From DATLFI01 sp035524895 (lineage in GTDB: Bacteria; Acidobacteriota; Thermoanaerobaculia; Multivoradales; Multivoraceae): a stretch of DNA of 19,152 nt. The notes beneath the pieces are model-generated. The model was given only the letters and a program-made list of their open reading frames with translations, was not told where the DNA came from and did no database searches. The translations under genes and the position numbers were made by a program. Below are positions 1-8,457 of the stretch, piece by piece; position 1 is the first letter of the stretch; every line of letters begins with the position of its first letter. Location of the stretch: positions 1 to 19,152 of the forward strand of contig DATLFI010000334.1 in assembly GCA_035524895.1 (NCBI GenBank), written 5' to 3'.

Positions 1-321
1 TCCCGACGGGCCGTAGAAGTCGACTCCGCCGCGACAGCGCACGGTCACCCCTTCGGCCATCGCCTGGCCGGCGCCCGCGAGCTGGCGCCGGACCCGGTCG
101 TGGTCGGTCCGCCAGACGACGCAGTCGACCTTCGCCAGGACTTCGTCGCCGTCCCCCTTCTCGACCAGCTCGAAGTAGAGGTGCCCGCGCTGGCTCTCCT
201 TGACCCTCTGCACCTCCCCGGCGACCCAGATCGACGGGAAGGCCGTGACCAGGAAGTCCTTGATCTCCGAGCACAGGGCGGAGACCGAGTAGGTCTGCTC
301 GTCGAACAGGGGCAGCTCCAC
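1..321 (-). CDS. xseA: Exodeoxyribonuclease VII large subunit, 5' part only
   Basis: This is the N-terminal 107 codons of XseA, the large subunit of exodeoxyribonuclease VII, which degrades single-stranded DNA in the cytoplasm with XseB. The gene runs off the left edge, so the catalytic part is not visible. The translation shows the family's N-terminal OB-fold: an opening YSVSALCSEIKDFL (residues 11-24), then IWVAGEV (31-37), a QRGHLYFEL stretch (44-52), CVVWR (67-71) and GVTVRCRGGVDFYGPSG (91-107). The start is GTG at 321-319. An in-frame stop lies only four codons upstream (TAG, 333-331) and no ATG lies between. No convincing Shine-Dalgarno sequence is visible. The overlapping frames on either strand here are shadows. 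This is a core gene, so it probably marks the edge of the accessory region. It was identified by motif memory, not by a search. Confidence 0.85.
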   Translation of the reverse strand, partial: MELPLFDEQTYSVSALCSEIKDFLVTAFPSIWVAGEVQRVKESQRGHLYFELVEKGDGDEVLAKVDCVVWRTDHDRVRRQLAGAGQAMAEGVTVRCRGGVDFYGPSG

Positions 322-833
322 CCGGCCACTCTAACCCAGGCGGAAGCGGTGGCCGTCCCACGCCGGGCTCCCCGCCCGCTGGGCGATCCACGGGGATCAG
401 CGGCGTGGATGCCTCAACCCCGTGCTCGATGGAGCCCGGCCTAGCCAAAGCGTTCTCCAGGATGTGCGAGAAGGGGTTTGACAAGTAGAAACTTTAAGGC
501 TAGGCTCCTCCTCAACAAACGCTAGCTGGCGAATTCCGGAAGAGGGAGGCCAAGTCGCCATGTGACCGCGGCGAGGTACATGTGGAGCACGTTTTAGCGC
601 CTTGCAATCGGCACCCAGATTCAAACTCCTCGAACCTCCGATGGGGAGGCCAGCGTACCCACCAACGTTTCGGTTAGGCCGACGACTAGTGACACGCTCG
701 ACTTCCTAACTTGGCAGCTGACCCAGCGCCCACGAGTGCCTAGTAGATGCTAGCTAATCAGGACGCGTCTATCGACGGAAGGTAGCTATCTCTGTCTTAG
801 TGCGCAGCCACGACCACAGGAGTCATTTCGGGC
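322..833. other. Non-coding interval between xseA and the kinase-HD gene
   Basis: No convincing gene lies in these 512 bases. Short frames on both strands give low-complexity, arginine/proline-rich translations typical of shadow frames. From about base 440 the sequence becomes visibly less GC-rich than the flanks, like the gene that follows. It contains six CTAG tetramers (441, 500, 522, 686, 740, 750) and two copies of the palindrome TAGCTA (751-756 and 783-788) spaced 32 bases apart. The second copy lies in a longer imperfect palindrome (780-791). The interval probably carries the divergent promoters of xseA and the kinase-HD gene. No tRNA or attachment-site repeat could be made out. Confidence 0.6.
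478..506 (+). promoter_or_regulatory. Candidate sigma-70-type promoter upstream of the kinase-HD gene
   Basis: A perfect -35 hexamer TTGACA (478-483) is followed after 17 bases by TAGGCT (501-506), which matches the -10 consensus at only three positions. If used, it would give a leader of about 320 bases before the ATG at 834. The perfect -35 and ideal spacing are suggestive, but the -10 is weak and chance occurrence is possible. Confidence 0.25.
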
Positions 834-3548
834 ATGACCAAGTTAACGGGCCAATCCAGCAAGATCGTTGAGTCACTCGATAATAAGCTGCACGACGAAA
901 AACTCTGGGAAGATGTCCATGCCGCCTATCTTCGAGAGACCACGACTCGGGAGCCCCACCTCAGTGCTGAGAAAACCTCCATCCGAAAGGCAATGGAGCT
1001 TTTCGCCGATGGATCCTCCGAACGTTATATCGTTACTGGCTTCTTGGGTGTGGGAGGTGTAGGTATTGTGTTTAGGGTGTGGGACAGGACTCTTCTTACA
1101 AGTCGAGCTCTGAAGATTGCGAGGCCCATGGAAGGGAAAGAAGATCTTGTCGCCGGATTGCTATCGGAGGAGATCAGCCGCCTCCAAGAAGTTAGTCACC
1201 CAAACGTCATTTCCATCTTCGATGCCGGTCACCTAGATTCACCCGCGGGCCCGCTTCCCTTTTACACCATGACCTTTCTTCGTGGAGCATTGGATGCCCG
1301 CAAGTACTTTTCCGCAAGTCGGACGACCCAACAACTCTTCAAGTTCATGCGTGGCCTCCTTGCGGGCGTGGAGCACCTTCACTCGGCAGGCATACTCCAT
1401 CTAGATCTTAAGCCGACCAATGTATTTGTAGGCGACGACGGATACGCAGTTGTAGCCGACCTCGGTGGGGCACGAACTACATTGGGAGACCAAGAAGAAT
1501 CGCTAACAATCACCTGCACGACTGGGTACGCACACCCTGACCTCCTCGCACTCACCGCGAGATCGACGGCCGGCGATGATAACCGGCGGCGCGGGACCGT
1601 GAAACGGAAGACATTAGATGCGAAGTTCGACCGGTTTTCACTTGGCAAGACCATTTTTGAAATGGTCCATCACTTCAGCGAAGGAAGCGCCGGAGAACTC
1701 TCCAGTTACCAGCGCAAGTATCTGCTCCTGCTCGCTGCACGACTGCTTGACGGCCGCACCGAACCAGAGGAACGCCCCCTCGGCTTATCGGAAGCTTCTC
1801 TTCGGCGACTGAAATACTCATCAACTGAGAACGTCCGTATTGACCTCGATAAGCTCCTAGGCCATGTAAATCCCCTGACCTCCATTCCAGAGCTATCTCC
1901 AATGACGGACTCTGTTATTCAAGTTACGCGCGAGAGAACGACCAGGCTCACTCCGCGTTTGGGACGTCTCCTCCAGGAACCGCTTCTGCGGCGCTTGGGA
2001 TCCCTAAGCCAGCTTGGGTTAATACGTCTCGTATATCCAGGAGCATGCCACACGAGACTTGAGCATTCCCTTGGAGCGTACTCGAATGCAGCTGAGTACA
2101 TCGTGGCCCTGTACAATGATTCGATTAATCCGCTCTTCCGGCAGATTATGTCGGAAGCCGATCTCGTAGCTGCTCTACTAGCATCACTTCTTCACGATCT
2201 AGGACAGTACCAACACGCACACGATCTGGAGGATGTGGAGCCCAAGGTATTCAAGCACGAGACGCTTACGATATCTCTGTTAAAAGGGCAGTGGTATGAC
2301 TTCCGACCGCTGACGGACTCACTTCGCAAACTTCTCGAAAAGGATTGGGGCGTTACCGCAGAACATTTAATCGCTATTTTGGAAGCGGACGACAATGCTC
2401 TCGCGACTGATATCCGCAATCGTATACTTCACTCAATAGTTTCAGGCCCCTTGGATGTGGACAAACTCGACTACCTCCTTCGGGATAGCGATCAATGTCA
2501 AACTGTCTTCGGTGGCGGTTTGGATAGGTCTCGACTTCTCTCGACTCTCACGGTAGCGTACCAGCGCCAAGGTGCGGGAGACGATCAGTACTTCTCGCTA
2601 GGTATACACGAGAAGGGGCGGGCAGCGGCCGAAAGTATAGGGTTCATCCGCTTCCAGATGTTCCGATCCGTTTATTGGCATCATGCCGTGCGCTCGGCGA
2701 AGGCAATGCTTCAGCGCGCTGCCTTCGAATGGATTGCTCCAGAAGAGCATGACGCAAGCCAGCATGGGGGCCTTCGGGATGAACTCTATGACTTTGTTCT
2801 TCAGCGATCCAAGAGTGATAAGACGGTGGCTGAGGGGCAGTCGCAGCTTTTTGGGGAAGGCAGCGAGTCGTTGGGGAGAGCGGTGGGGTATGCTATGAGG
2901 CCACAATGGACGAATCTTAATGACGCAGACTTGTTGATGATCCGGTGGCTTTACGAACGAACAACAGAGGTAGGGAAGGAGCTGCTAGAAGCAATTGTGA
3001 GACGGGAGCTCTATAAACGGGTTTTCGTAGTATCAGCTGCGCAGGACCGGAGCCTATGGGACCGCATCCAGCGCGAGGTGACAGACCAGAACGAGCTTCG
3101 CCGGCGCTCCGAGAGGCTCCGGGAGGCGTTCAAGAGCAGGATAGAGAGGGCTCTCGAGGCGAGCGGGTCGGGAGAGGACGGGCGATTTTTCGCGACGGGA
3201 GTTGGGGAACTTACTGATCGAGTCAGGGCGGGAGCGAGAGTTCTTGGACTTCAGGGGACCGTACTCCTGGATTTGCCAATGCAGCGGGAATCAAAGACTC
3301 TGCGCTTCTATCCTGAGGATTTGCATCGGGGCCAGCGGGAGGACTTTGAAGCTCCATCGCTGTTGGCAGTGTCTGAGATTTGGAAGCTTCTGTCTACGAA
3401 TTTGCACGAGACAGCAGGTAATATCCGGGTATTCGTTCATCCAGATATCGACGTTCTGAGAGGTGCAAGGCGCTCGATTCCTGGCGCGCGGCCACTACTG
3501 AACTCGGAGACCATAGAAGAGGAATTAAACAAACTATTCGCGAGCTAG
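834..3548 (+). CDS. Ser/Thr protein kinase fused to a SAMHD1/dGTPase-like HD phosphohydrolase
   Basis: A 904-residue two-enzyme fusion. Residues about 65-310 are a protein kinase: glycine loop GFLGVGGVGIVF (69-80), ATP-binding lysine in RALK (K94), catalytic loop HLDLKPTN (189-196; D191, N196), metal-binding DLG in place of DFG (209-211), and TTGYAHPDL where GTxxYxAPE is usual. Leucine replaces arginine before the catalytic aspartate, making it a non-RD kinase. Residues about 365-700 are an HD hydrolase: HTRLEHSLG (406-414), LLHDLGQ (452-458; H454-D455) and SGPLDVDKLDYLLRD (537-551). This is the motif set of dGTPase/SAMHD1/COG1078 proteins, which hydrolyse (d)NTPs or related phosphoesters. 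The C-terminal 200 residues are not recognised. No signal peptide or membrane segment is seen, so it is probably cytoplasmic. The start is supported by AGGAG at 818-822, 11 bases before the ATG. The gene is more A/T-rich than its neighbours and converges on brxL, suggesting separate acquisition. Substrates are unknown; a role as a kinase-gated nucleotide-depleting defence effector is inference. Confidence 0.9.
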   Translation: MTKLTGQSSKIVESLDNKLHDEKLWEDVHAAYLRETTTREPHLSAEKTSIRKAMELFADGSSERYIVTGFLGVGGVGIVFRVWDRTLLTSRALKIARPMEGKEDLVAGLLSEEISRLQEVSHPNVISIFDAGHLDSPAGPLPFYTMTFLRGALDARKYFSASRTTQQLFKFMRGLLAGVEHLHSAGILHLDLKPTNVFVGDDGYAVVADLGGARTTLGDQEESLTITCTTGYAHPDLLALTARSTAGDDNRRRGTVKRKTLDAKFDRFSLGKTIFEMVHHFSEGSAGELSSYQRKYLLLLAARLLDGRTEPEERPLGLSEASLRRLKYSSTENVRIDLDKLLGHVNPLTSIPELSPMTDSVIQVTRERTTRLTPRLGRLLQEPLLRRLGSLSQLGLIRLVYPGACHTRLEHSLGAYSNAAEYIVALYNDSINPLFRQIMSEADLVAALLASLLHDLGQYQHAHDLEDVEPKVFKHETLTISLLKGQWYDFRPLTDSLRKLLEKDWGVTAEHLIAILEADDNALATDIRNRILHSIVSGPLDVDKLDYLLRDSDQCQTVFGGGLDRSRLLSTLTVAYQRQGAGDDQYFSLGIHEKGRAAAESIGFIRFQMFRSVYWHHAVRSAKAMLQRAAFEWIAPEEHDASQHGGLRDELYDFVLQRSKSDKTVAEGQSQLFGEGSESLGRAVGYAMRPQWTNLNDADLLMIRWLYERTTEVGKELLEAIVRRELYKRVFVVSAAQDRSLWDRIQREVTDQNELRRRSERLREAFKSRIERALEASGSGEDGRFFATGVGELTDRVRAGARVLGLQGTVLLDLPMQRESKTLRFYPEDLHRGQREDFEAPSLLAVSEIWKLLSTNLHETAGNIRVFVHPDIDVLRGARRSIPGARPLLNSETIEEELNKLFAS

Positions 3549-3727
3549 TGCCCGGCAATGAATCGAAGATCGTCACCTTGATCTCGGAGTTCCTGAGTCG
3601 CGTTCGATCAGCTGAATGCTCGGAAATCGTCTCGACGTAGTCACCCGCGGGCAATGGCTCGCAGATGTACTTGTTGATCAGGTGTCCCGTGTTAGCAGCC
3701 CGGCTACATGCGACTCCGAGGGACCGA

Positions 3728-3759
3728 GGGCGCACCGGTGACTCCCCCCGGCGCAGCCC
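3728..3759. terminator. Imperfect hairpin between convergent genes, possible terminator
   Basis: GGGC-GC-a-CCGG pairs with CCGG-c-GC-a-GCCC around a loop of about nine bases. It lies in the 241-base gap between the kinase-HD stop and the brxL stop, where a bidirectional terminator would be expected. There is no clear T-run on either side, so intrinsic termination is uncertain. The rest of the gap (3549-3789) shows no gene I can support. Confidence 0.2.
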
Positions 3760-3789
3760 TTACGGTCGTTCACTCCGGACCACGTCGAC

Positions 3790-5862
3790 TCACCCTCTTC
3801 CCAGGACCTTCATCGCTGCCGTCTTCGGATCGCCGTAGAATATCGGATCTACGTGCTCCATGATGTCGGCGCTCACGTCCAGGAAGTTGCGCTTGTTCTC
3901 GATGGGCACCATGGCGCGCTTGGCGCCGTTGTCCCTGGCAATCTGGAGAGGTTCGGTGAGAGACCTTACTGGCTTGATGTTCCCCTGGACGCTGAGATCG
4001 CCGAGGATGAGCAGCGCCGGGCTCATTGGGGCCTTGCGGAGGGCCGAATAGGCGGCGACGAAGAAGGCGACGCCGACTTCCGCCTCCACGCGGTTGCCGA
4101 GGAGGTCGATGACCTCGACGTGGAGGTCCGAGGTGTCCAGGTCCCGTGCCACTCCCAGCTCGGTCTTCTTCGTCTGCAGGTAGCCGAAGGCACGATTCAC
4201 CGACTCCCGCATCGCGCCAGCAAGTCCCCCTGCCATCTTGAGCTTGCCGGTGCCGGTGGAGACCGAAACCTCCAACCGATAGAGACCGACCGTGCCGTCC
4301 GACGTCACGCCGGCTGTGTACGCGGCGCCTGGCGCCAACGGGTCGGATGAGATGAGGTCGCGGCCACCCTGCTCCGGCACGCCGACGAAGCGCTCCTCGC
4401 CAGTCTGCTGGTCCGTGTAGCTGAACGACGTGTGGTAGTACTCGAACGCCCCCATCTTCTTGAGCTGCTCCTTCACCCGCCGCCGGCCCTCGAGAGCGAG
4501 CTCGAGGATCTCGGCCAGTTCCGCGGGCTCGATCTCGCCGTGCGGGAAGAGCAGCTTGATGAGCCCGGAGACCGTCCTGCGGACAGCCTTGCGGTCGCGG
4601 GCGTTGAGGTGCGCTCCAAGATCGAAGTGGCGGTCGATGACCTCGGTGAAGTTGTGCTTGCGCAGCTCCCGCAAGGCCTCCGCCAGATAGTCGACCACGA
4701 AACCGTAGTGATCCGTGAACAGGTCGTTCCGCATCTTCGGGATCTCCCACCCGGGGAGATAGAAGTGCAGCCGGTCGATGAAGGCCATGTCGTCGCGAAT
4801 CACGTCGGGCATGGGCGCGAACAGATGGCCGGTCTGCACCATGACGTCGATCGGCTGATTCGTGTTGCCGAACATCGCCACGCTGGCTTCGCCCGAGGCC
4901 GCTTCGCTCCCGCGCTGATAGGTGCCCGACTCGCAGTAGGTCTTCATCGTGGTGACGACCTCCTTCGGCATCTTCTGGAGGTCTGCCACCTCGTCGAATC
5001 CGACAACGTCCCAGATCTGAACCATGCCCTTGTGGCGACCGCTCATGTGGCCGAAGAGGTTCGCCACCGTCGTCGGTCCGGTCAGCAGCGCGGCGTAGGG
5101 GGACACCTCCTGGATCACGTAGGTCTTGCCGGTGCCGCGCGGGCCGAGCTCGACCAGGTTGAAATTGCGCTCGGTCAGGGGCACGAGCCGGAGGAGGAAG
5201 AGCAGCTTCAGGCGCCGCGTCATCGAGCTCGGCTCGTAGCCCATGCTCCGGACCATCAGGTCGAGCCACTCGTCGGTCGTCATCTCTCGCCGGAGGCGGC
5301 GGTACTCCTCGAGGTCGAACGTCGCGATCTGGATCGGGGTCAGCTTCTCGATCCAGAACGGGTTCTTGCCCTTGGTCTCCTCGTCGTACTCGAAGCGCAT
5401 GTCCACCTGCGCCCAGACGCCGCCCATTACCAGGCGCTCGTAGTCGCGGATGTAGTGCTCAGGGATGTGGACGTTGCGGTGACCGAAGTTGTTGAGCTCG
5501 GCCCAGTAGTCGGAGTCGACGATGCGCACCTTGACCTTGTCGATGAAGGTGTGCCGGCCGCGGTCCTTGACCTTAGCCTGGGCCTTCATCGACTCGTCGG
5601 CGCGGATGTAGTTGTTGGCCAGCGTCTCGTTGACGACCGAGAGGCCCATCTGAATCGCGACCTCGTCGGACGACGCGCAGTACTTCCCGAGGAGAAACTC
5701 GAGAACGAAGACCGGCACGTTGGCGCCGACCTTGACCTTCCGAACCAGGTCCTTGCGCACGACCTTGCCTGCGAAGAGGCGATTGACCTTGTCGTCCAAC
5801 AGATCTCGCGCCGGGACGGTGGGTCCGCTGGCTAGTCCACCCAACGCGCTGTCGTTGCTCAT
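3790..5862 (-). CDS. brxL: BREX Lon-like AAA+ protein BrxL
   Basis: BrxL, 690 residues, is the effector-side AAA+ protein of type I BREX. The family forms DNA-binding ring assemblies and is needed for phage restriction but generally not for methylation. The AAA+ domain has Walker A in LGPRGTGKTY (239-248), Walker B in GFDEV (288-292) and a sensor-like FGNTNQP (331-337). The N-terminal 230 residues precede it, and a Lon-protease-like fold fills the C-terminus (about 540-690), with LILGDLSVQGNIKPV (618-632) and GAKRAMVP (646-653). Where Lon has its catalytic serine, this protein reads VEAEVGVAF (592-600), with no serine in register, while a lysine (K630) is kept in the QGNIK segment. It is therefore probably not a classical protease. 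The start at 5862 follows the pglZ stop by three bases and has GGAG nine bases upstream. It is the last gene of the operon. Confidence 0.95.
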   Translation of the reverse strand: MSNDSALGGLASGPTVPARDLLDDKVNRLFAGKVVRKDLVRKVKVGANVPVFVLEFLLGKYCASSDEVAIQMGLSVVNETLANNYIRADESMKAQAKVKDRGRHTFIDKVKVRIVDSDYWAELNNFGHRNVHIPEHYIRDYERLVMGGVWAQVDMRFEYDEETKGKNPFWIEKLTPIQIATFDLEEYRRLRREMTTDEWLDLMVRSMGYEPSSMTRRLKLLFLLRLVPLTERNFNLVELGPRGTGKTYVIQEVSPYAALLTGPTTVANLFGHMSGRHKGMVQIWDVVGFDEVADLQKMPKEVVTTMKTYCESGTYQRGSEAASGEASVAMFGNTNQPIDVMVQTGHLFAPMPDVIRDDMAFIDRLHFYLPGWEIPKMRNDLFTDHYGFVVDYLAEALRELRKHNFTEVIDRHFDLGAHLNARDRKAVRRTVSGLIKLLFPHGEIEPAELAEILELALEGRRRVKEQLKKMGAFEYYHTSFSYTDQQTGEERFVGVPEQGGRDLISSDPLAPGAAYTAGVTSDGTVGLYRLEVSVSTGTGKLKMAGGLAGAMRESVNRAFGYLQTKKTELGVARDLDTSDLHVEVIDLLGNRVEAEVGVAFFVAAYSALRKAPMSPALLILGDLSVQGNIKPVRSLTEPLQIARDNGAKRAMVPIENKRNFLDVSADIMEHVDPIFYGDPKTAAMKVLGRG

Positions 5863-5865
5863 GGC

Positions 5866-8457
5866 TCAGACTCCAAGTCGGACCGGGATATCGGTGGGCG
5901 AGCGGTAGAGTTCCGCGTCGGTCGCAGGATCCTGAACGACGATGCGTAGCGCGGTGCCGCTCTCGTCGCTGAGGAGGAACGCCACCGTCACGGGTTTGCC
6001 CGGCTCCAGGGTGACGCAGCCGGTTGCGCGGTCGAAGGGCGCGTCCACCGCCATTCCGACCAGTCCGACCTGCTTCCCCGCCGCCATCAGCAGCGGGCGC
6101 ACGAGCACCCCAGTCGCGCCTCCCGAATCGGCGAGACTCATCTGCTTCTCGCCCAGGGCGAAGGTCACACTGAAGATCCGGTTGGTCACCGCCGCGGGCA
6201 AGCCGCTGGCGACAATTGGACCGGCCGGCGGAGCTGTCGCCGCACCGGGGGTTGGCCGCGTCGGCGTCCGCACCGTGATGACGGGGACTACCAACTCCTG
6301 CAGCGACGGGCCTCCGTGATGGAAGGCAAGGTCCCCGCCAGCCCGGAAGACGGCCGATCCCGAGGGAAAGACCAACTCGAGATCGGAGGAGTAGCCGAGC
6401 GCTGCTGCGGAGACCCGGACGCAGCCGGGTGGGGTCGTCCCACCGCGGCCGATCCAGCAACGCCGATGGAGATCGACGGTCTGGCCGCCGGGCGAATCGA
6501 CTCGCATCGACTCGTCGCGGTCTGCCGCCAAGAAGAGGTGCCCGTGGTCCGCCGAGACCACCGCATGCTCGACGCCGGCACTGGCGAGCTTGCGGATTGC
6601 CCGCGCGAGGTTGTCGATCACAGTGTCCATGACCTGGCGGGCCTGGAAGGTGAAGCCGGCTTCGCCCGCGTGGTCGATCTCCTGCGATCGCACGAGGACT
6701 AGCGGAGCGCCTTCGACCTTCTTCGCGAGCTTGCTCGGCGACAAGCTGAGCAGCTCGTCGAGGGCCAGGTCGACCAACTTTGGAATCCGGGCAGCGGCCA
6801 GCTTGCGGCGTGCGGCGAGGTCCGGAAGGAAGGTGCCTTCGATTCGCGCGCCGAGCTTGGTCGCCTGCTCGTCGATGGAGAAGCTTCCGGCCGCTCCGGG
6901 AAGGAGAGCGGCCATTCCGATCGGGGTGATGCTCGGCAGCACGCCGATCGCAGGCCGAAGGGACACCTCGGAGCTGGCTGGGAGGCGCGCCGCAAGCTCG
7001 GCGCCCATCTCGTAGCGCATCGCGTCGACCAGGAAGTAGGCGCAAGGCTTGGGTCGGCTGGAGGCGACTTCGCTCCAGATCCGCGTCTGGTGCAGCGCAC
7101 CGGGCACGGCCCAGCCGCCTTCGCCGAACGCGCGCACGAATCCGGCCGCCATGGCCTGGCAGGCGTCCTCATAGGCACGTCGGACGATTCCGAGCGGTTG
7201 CTCGGCGGGCTCATCGTCGAGATTGGCGACCCACGCTTCGAGCCGTCGCTGTGCCTGATCGATGTGATACCAGCCGCCGGTCGCTGCCGTGTAGGCCGCG
7301 AGCCACGCCGCGGCGTCTCCCTTAACGGCGGCAACGGCCTCGCGCACTTCGGCCGCCACGGTGCCCAACTCCGCCATGCGCCGCGCGGCCTCCCATTGGG
7401 CCTTGCGGGCGACGTCGCGGTCGAGCCAGAAGCAGTGCTCGCGTGCGGCGATAAGTGCCAGCGCGTCGTGGTGGCTGCCCGCCACGATCAGCTCCCCGGC
7501 GTGCGCGAGCAGCGCTCTCTCCTCGAATCGGAACGTGTCGATAGAGCCGAGGGAGCCGGCCGGCAGCGGCGCGTTGGTGAGGCCGAGCTCACCCTCGACG
7601 CGATCGGCGAGACGTTCGTACTCCTCCGGAAAGCTGGTACGCAGAAGCTGGGCGAGCTGGCGCACCGCTCCGACCTCGTCCTTCGAGGAGGGGGCGGGCA
7701 CACCGTCCAGCGAGGCCGGTGGCGGGCAGGTGAGGTCCGACCGAAACTCGCCCCCCAGGACGTACCTCAGCGTGATGCTCCGCAGCTTCGCGACGGGAGC
7801 CTCGGTCGGCAGGGCGAGGCCCAGTCGTGCCCGGACGAGCTTCACGAGCTCGGGTACCGCGCTCTTCGCCGCAATCTCCTCGTCCCGTGTGTCGCTCACC
7901 AGCCAGGCAGCGAGCAGGCCGTCGGCGCCCAGCTGACCGGCGGCCTGGTCATAGAAGATGGTCTTGAGTACCGACGGCGGATCGGCGCTGCCGTTTCCGG
8001 CGGCGGCTCGCGCCAGGTCCTGGTAGGAGAGGGCACGGTCCGCTGCGAGCAGCTCGTCGACGACGCCGAGCGTGAACCTCTGAAGCAAGAGGTTGCGAGC
8101 CAGCTGCTTGAGCTGAGGCTCCCAGGTCGCGCCTGCCTTCTCGAGCTCCATCAGCACCGAACCGCGCCGATCCCGTGCGCATCGAGGCAGGTAGAGGACG
8201 ACCGATTCCGGCTTGTCGCCGCAGACGAGCGGTTCGACTGTGGCCCGGAGCTCGAAGAGTGACCCGGTTGACTCGATGAGGCGGGCGGTTCGCTCTCCCA
8301 CCCGGACTTCGACCGGCTCGTGATCGGCCCGCCCATCGCCGCGTACTTCCTCGATGAACGGAGCGAACTCGGCGCGTTCGTCGTACCACACCACGACACC
8401 TCGCGTGCCGATCTTGTCGGCGAGCTGCTTCGCCACGTAGTCGTGAAGGAGGTGCAT
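5866..8457 (-). CDS. pglZ: BREX phosphatase-fold protein PglZ
   Basis: PglZ, about 863 residues, is the second universal BREX component. It belongs to the alkaline phosphatase superfamily and is thought to act with PglX in methylation and restriction. Metal-site-type motifs of the PglZ domain lie in order in the second half: YFLVDAMRYE (about 474-483), LPSITPIGMAALLPG (about 507-521), RSQEIDHAGE (about 590-599) and VSADHGHLF (about 634-642). The N-terminal half (WYDERAEF and following) is the usual extended PglZ N-terminus. The start is taken as ATG at 8457, not the adjacent GTG at 8460, because a strong GGAGGAG (8465-8471) sits seven bases before the ATG. The pglX stop and this ATG share one base (TGATG), indicating coupling. 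The length fits type I PglZ. I cannot decide between type I and type 6 from motifs alone. Confidence 0.95.
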   Translation of the reverse strand: MHLLHDYVAKQLADKIGTRGVVVWYDERAEFAPFIEEVRGDGRADHEPVEVRVGERTARLIESTGSLFELRATVEPLVCGDKPESVVLYLPRCARDRRGSVLMELEKAGATWEPQLKQLARNLLLQRFTLGVVDELLAADRALSYQDLARAAAGNGSADPPSVLKTIFYDQAAGQLGADGLLAAWLVSDTRDEEIAAKSAVPELVKLVRARLGLALPTEAPVAKLRSITLRYVLGGEFRSDLTCPPPASLDGVPAPSSKDEVGAVRQLAQLLRTSFPEEYERLADRVEGELGLTNAPLPAGSLGSIDTFRFEERALLAHAGELIVAGSHHDALALIAAREHCFWLDRDVARKAQWEAARRMAELGTVAAEVREAVAAVKGDAAAWLAAYTAATGGWYHIDQAQRRLEAWVANLDDEPAEQPLGIVRRAYEDACQAMAAGFVRAFGEGGWAVPGALHQTRIWSEVASSRPKPCAYFLVDAMRYEMGAELAARLPASSEVSLRPAIGVLPSITPIGMAALLPGAAGSFSIDEQATKLGARIEGTFLPDLAARRKLAAARIPKLVDLALDELLSLSPSKLAKKVEGAPLVLVRSQEIDHAGEAGFTFQARQVMDTVIDNLARAIRKLASAGVEHAVVSADHGHLFLAADRDESMRVDSPGGQTVDLHRRCWIGRGGTTPPGCVRVSAAALGYSSDLELVFPSGSAVFRAGGDLAFHHGGPSLQELVVPVITVRTPTRPTPGAATAPPAGPIVASGLPAAVTNRIFSVTFALGEKQMSLADSGGATGVLVRPLLMAAGKQVGLVGMAVDAPFDRATGCVTLEPGKPVTVAFLLSDESGTALRIVVQDPATDAELYRSPTDIPVRLGV

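Noticed and set aside
574..660. Possible tRNA-like T-arm (GGTTCGA on the minus strand) that could be an attachment site
   Set aside because: No cloverleaf or acceptor pairing could be built around it, and no matching direct repeat was seen at the right edge.
3394..3735. Minus-strand frame of 113 residues in the gap after the kinase-HD gene
   Set aside because: Nearly half of it lies antisense to the kinase-HD 3' end, it has no clear Shine-Dalgarno sequence, and I recognise no family. A gene relic cannot be excluded, but there is not enough to call one.
4432..5835. Long plus-strand frame of 467 residues opposite brxL
   Set aside because: It is a shadow of the high-GC brxL gene. Its translation is Leu/Val/Asp/His-rich with no domain, and brxL itself is certain.
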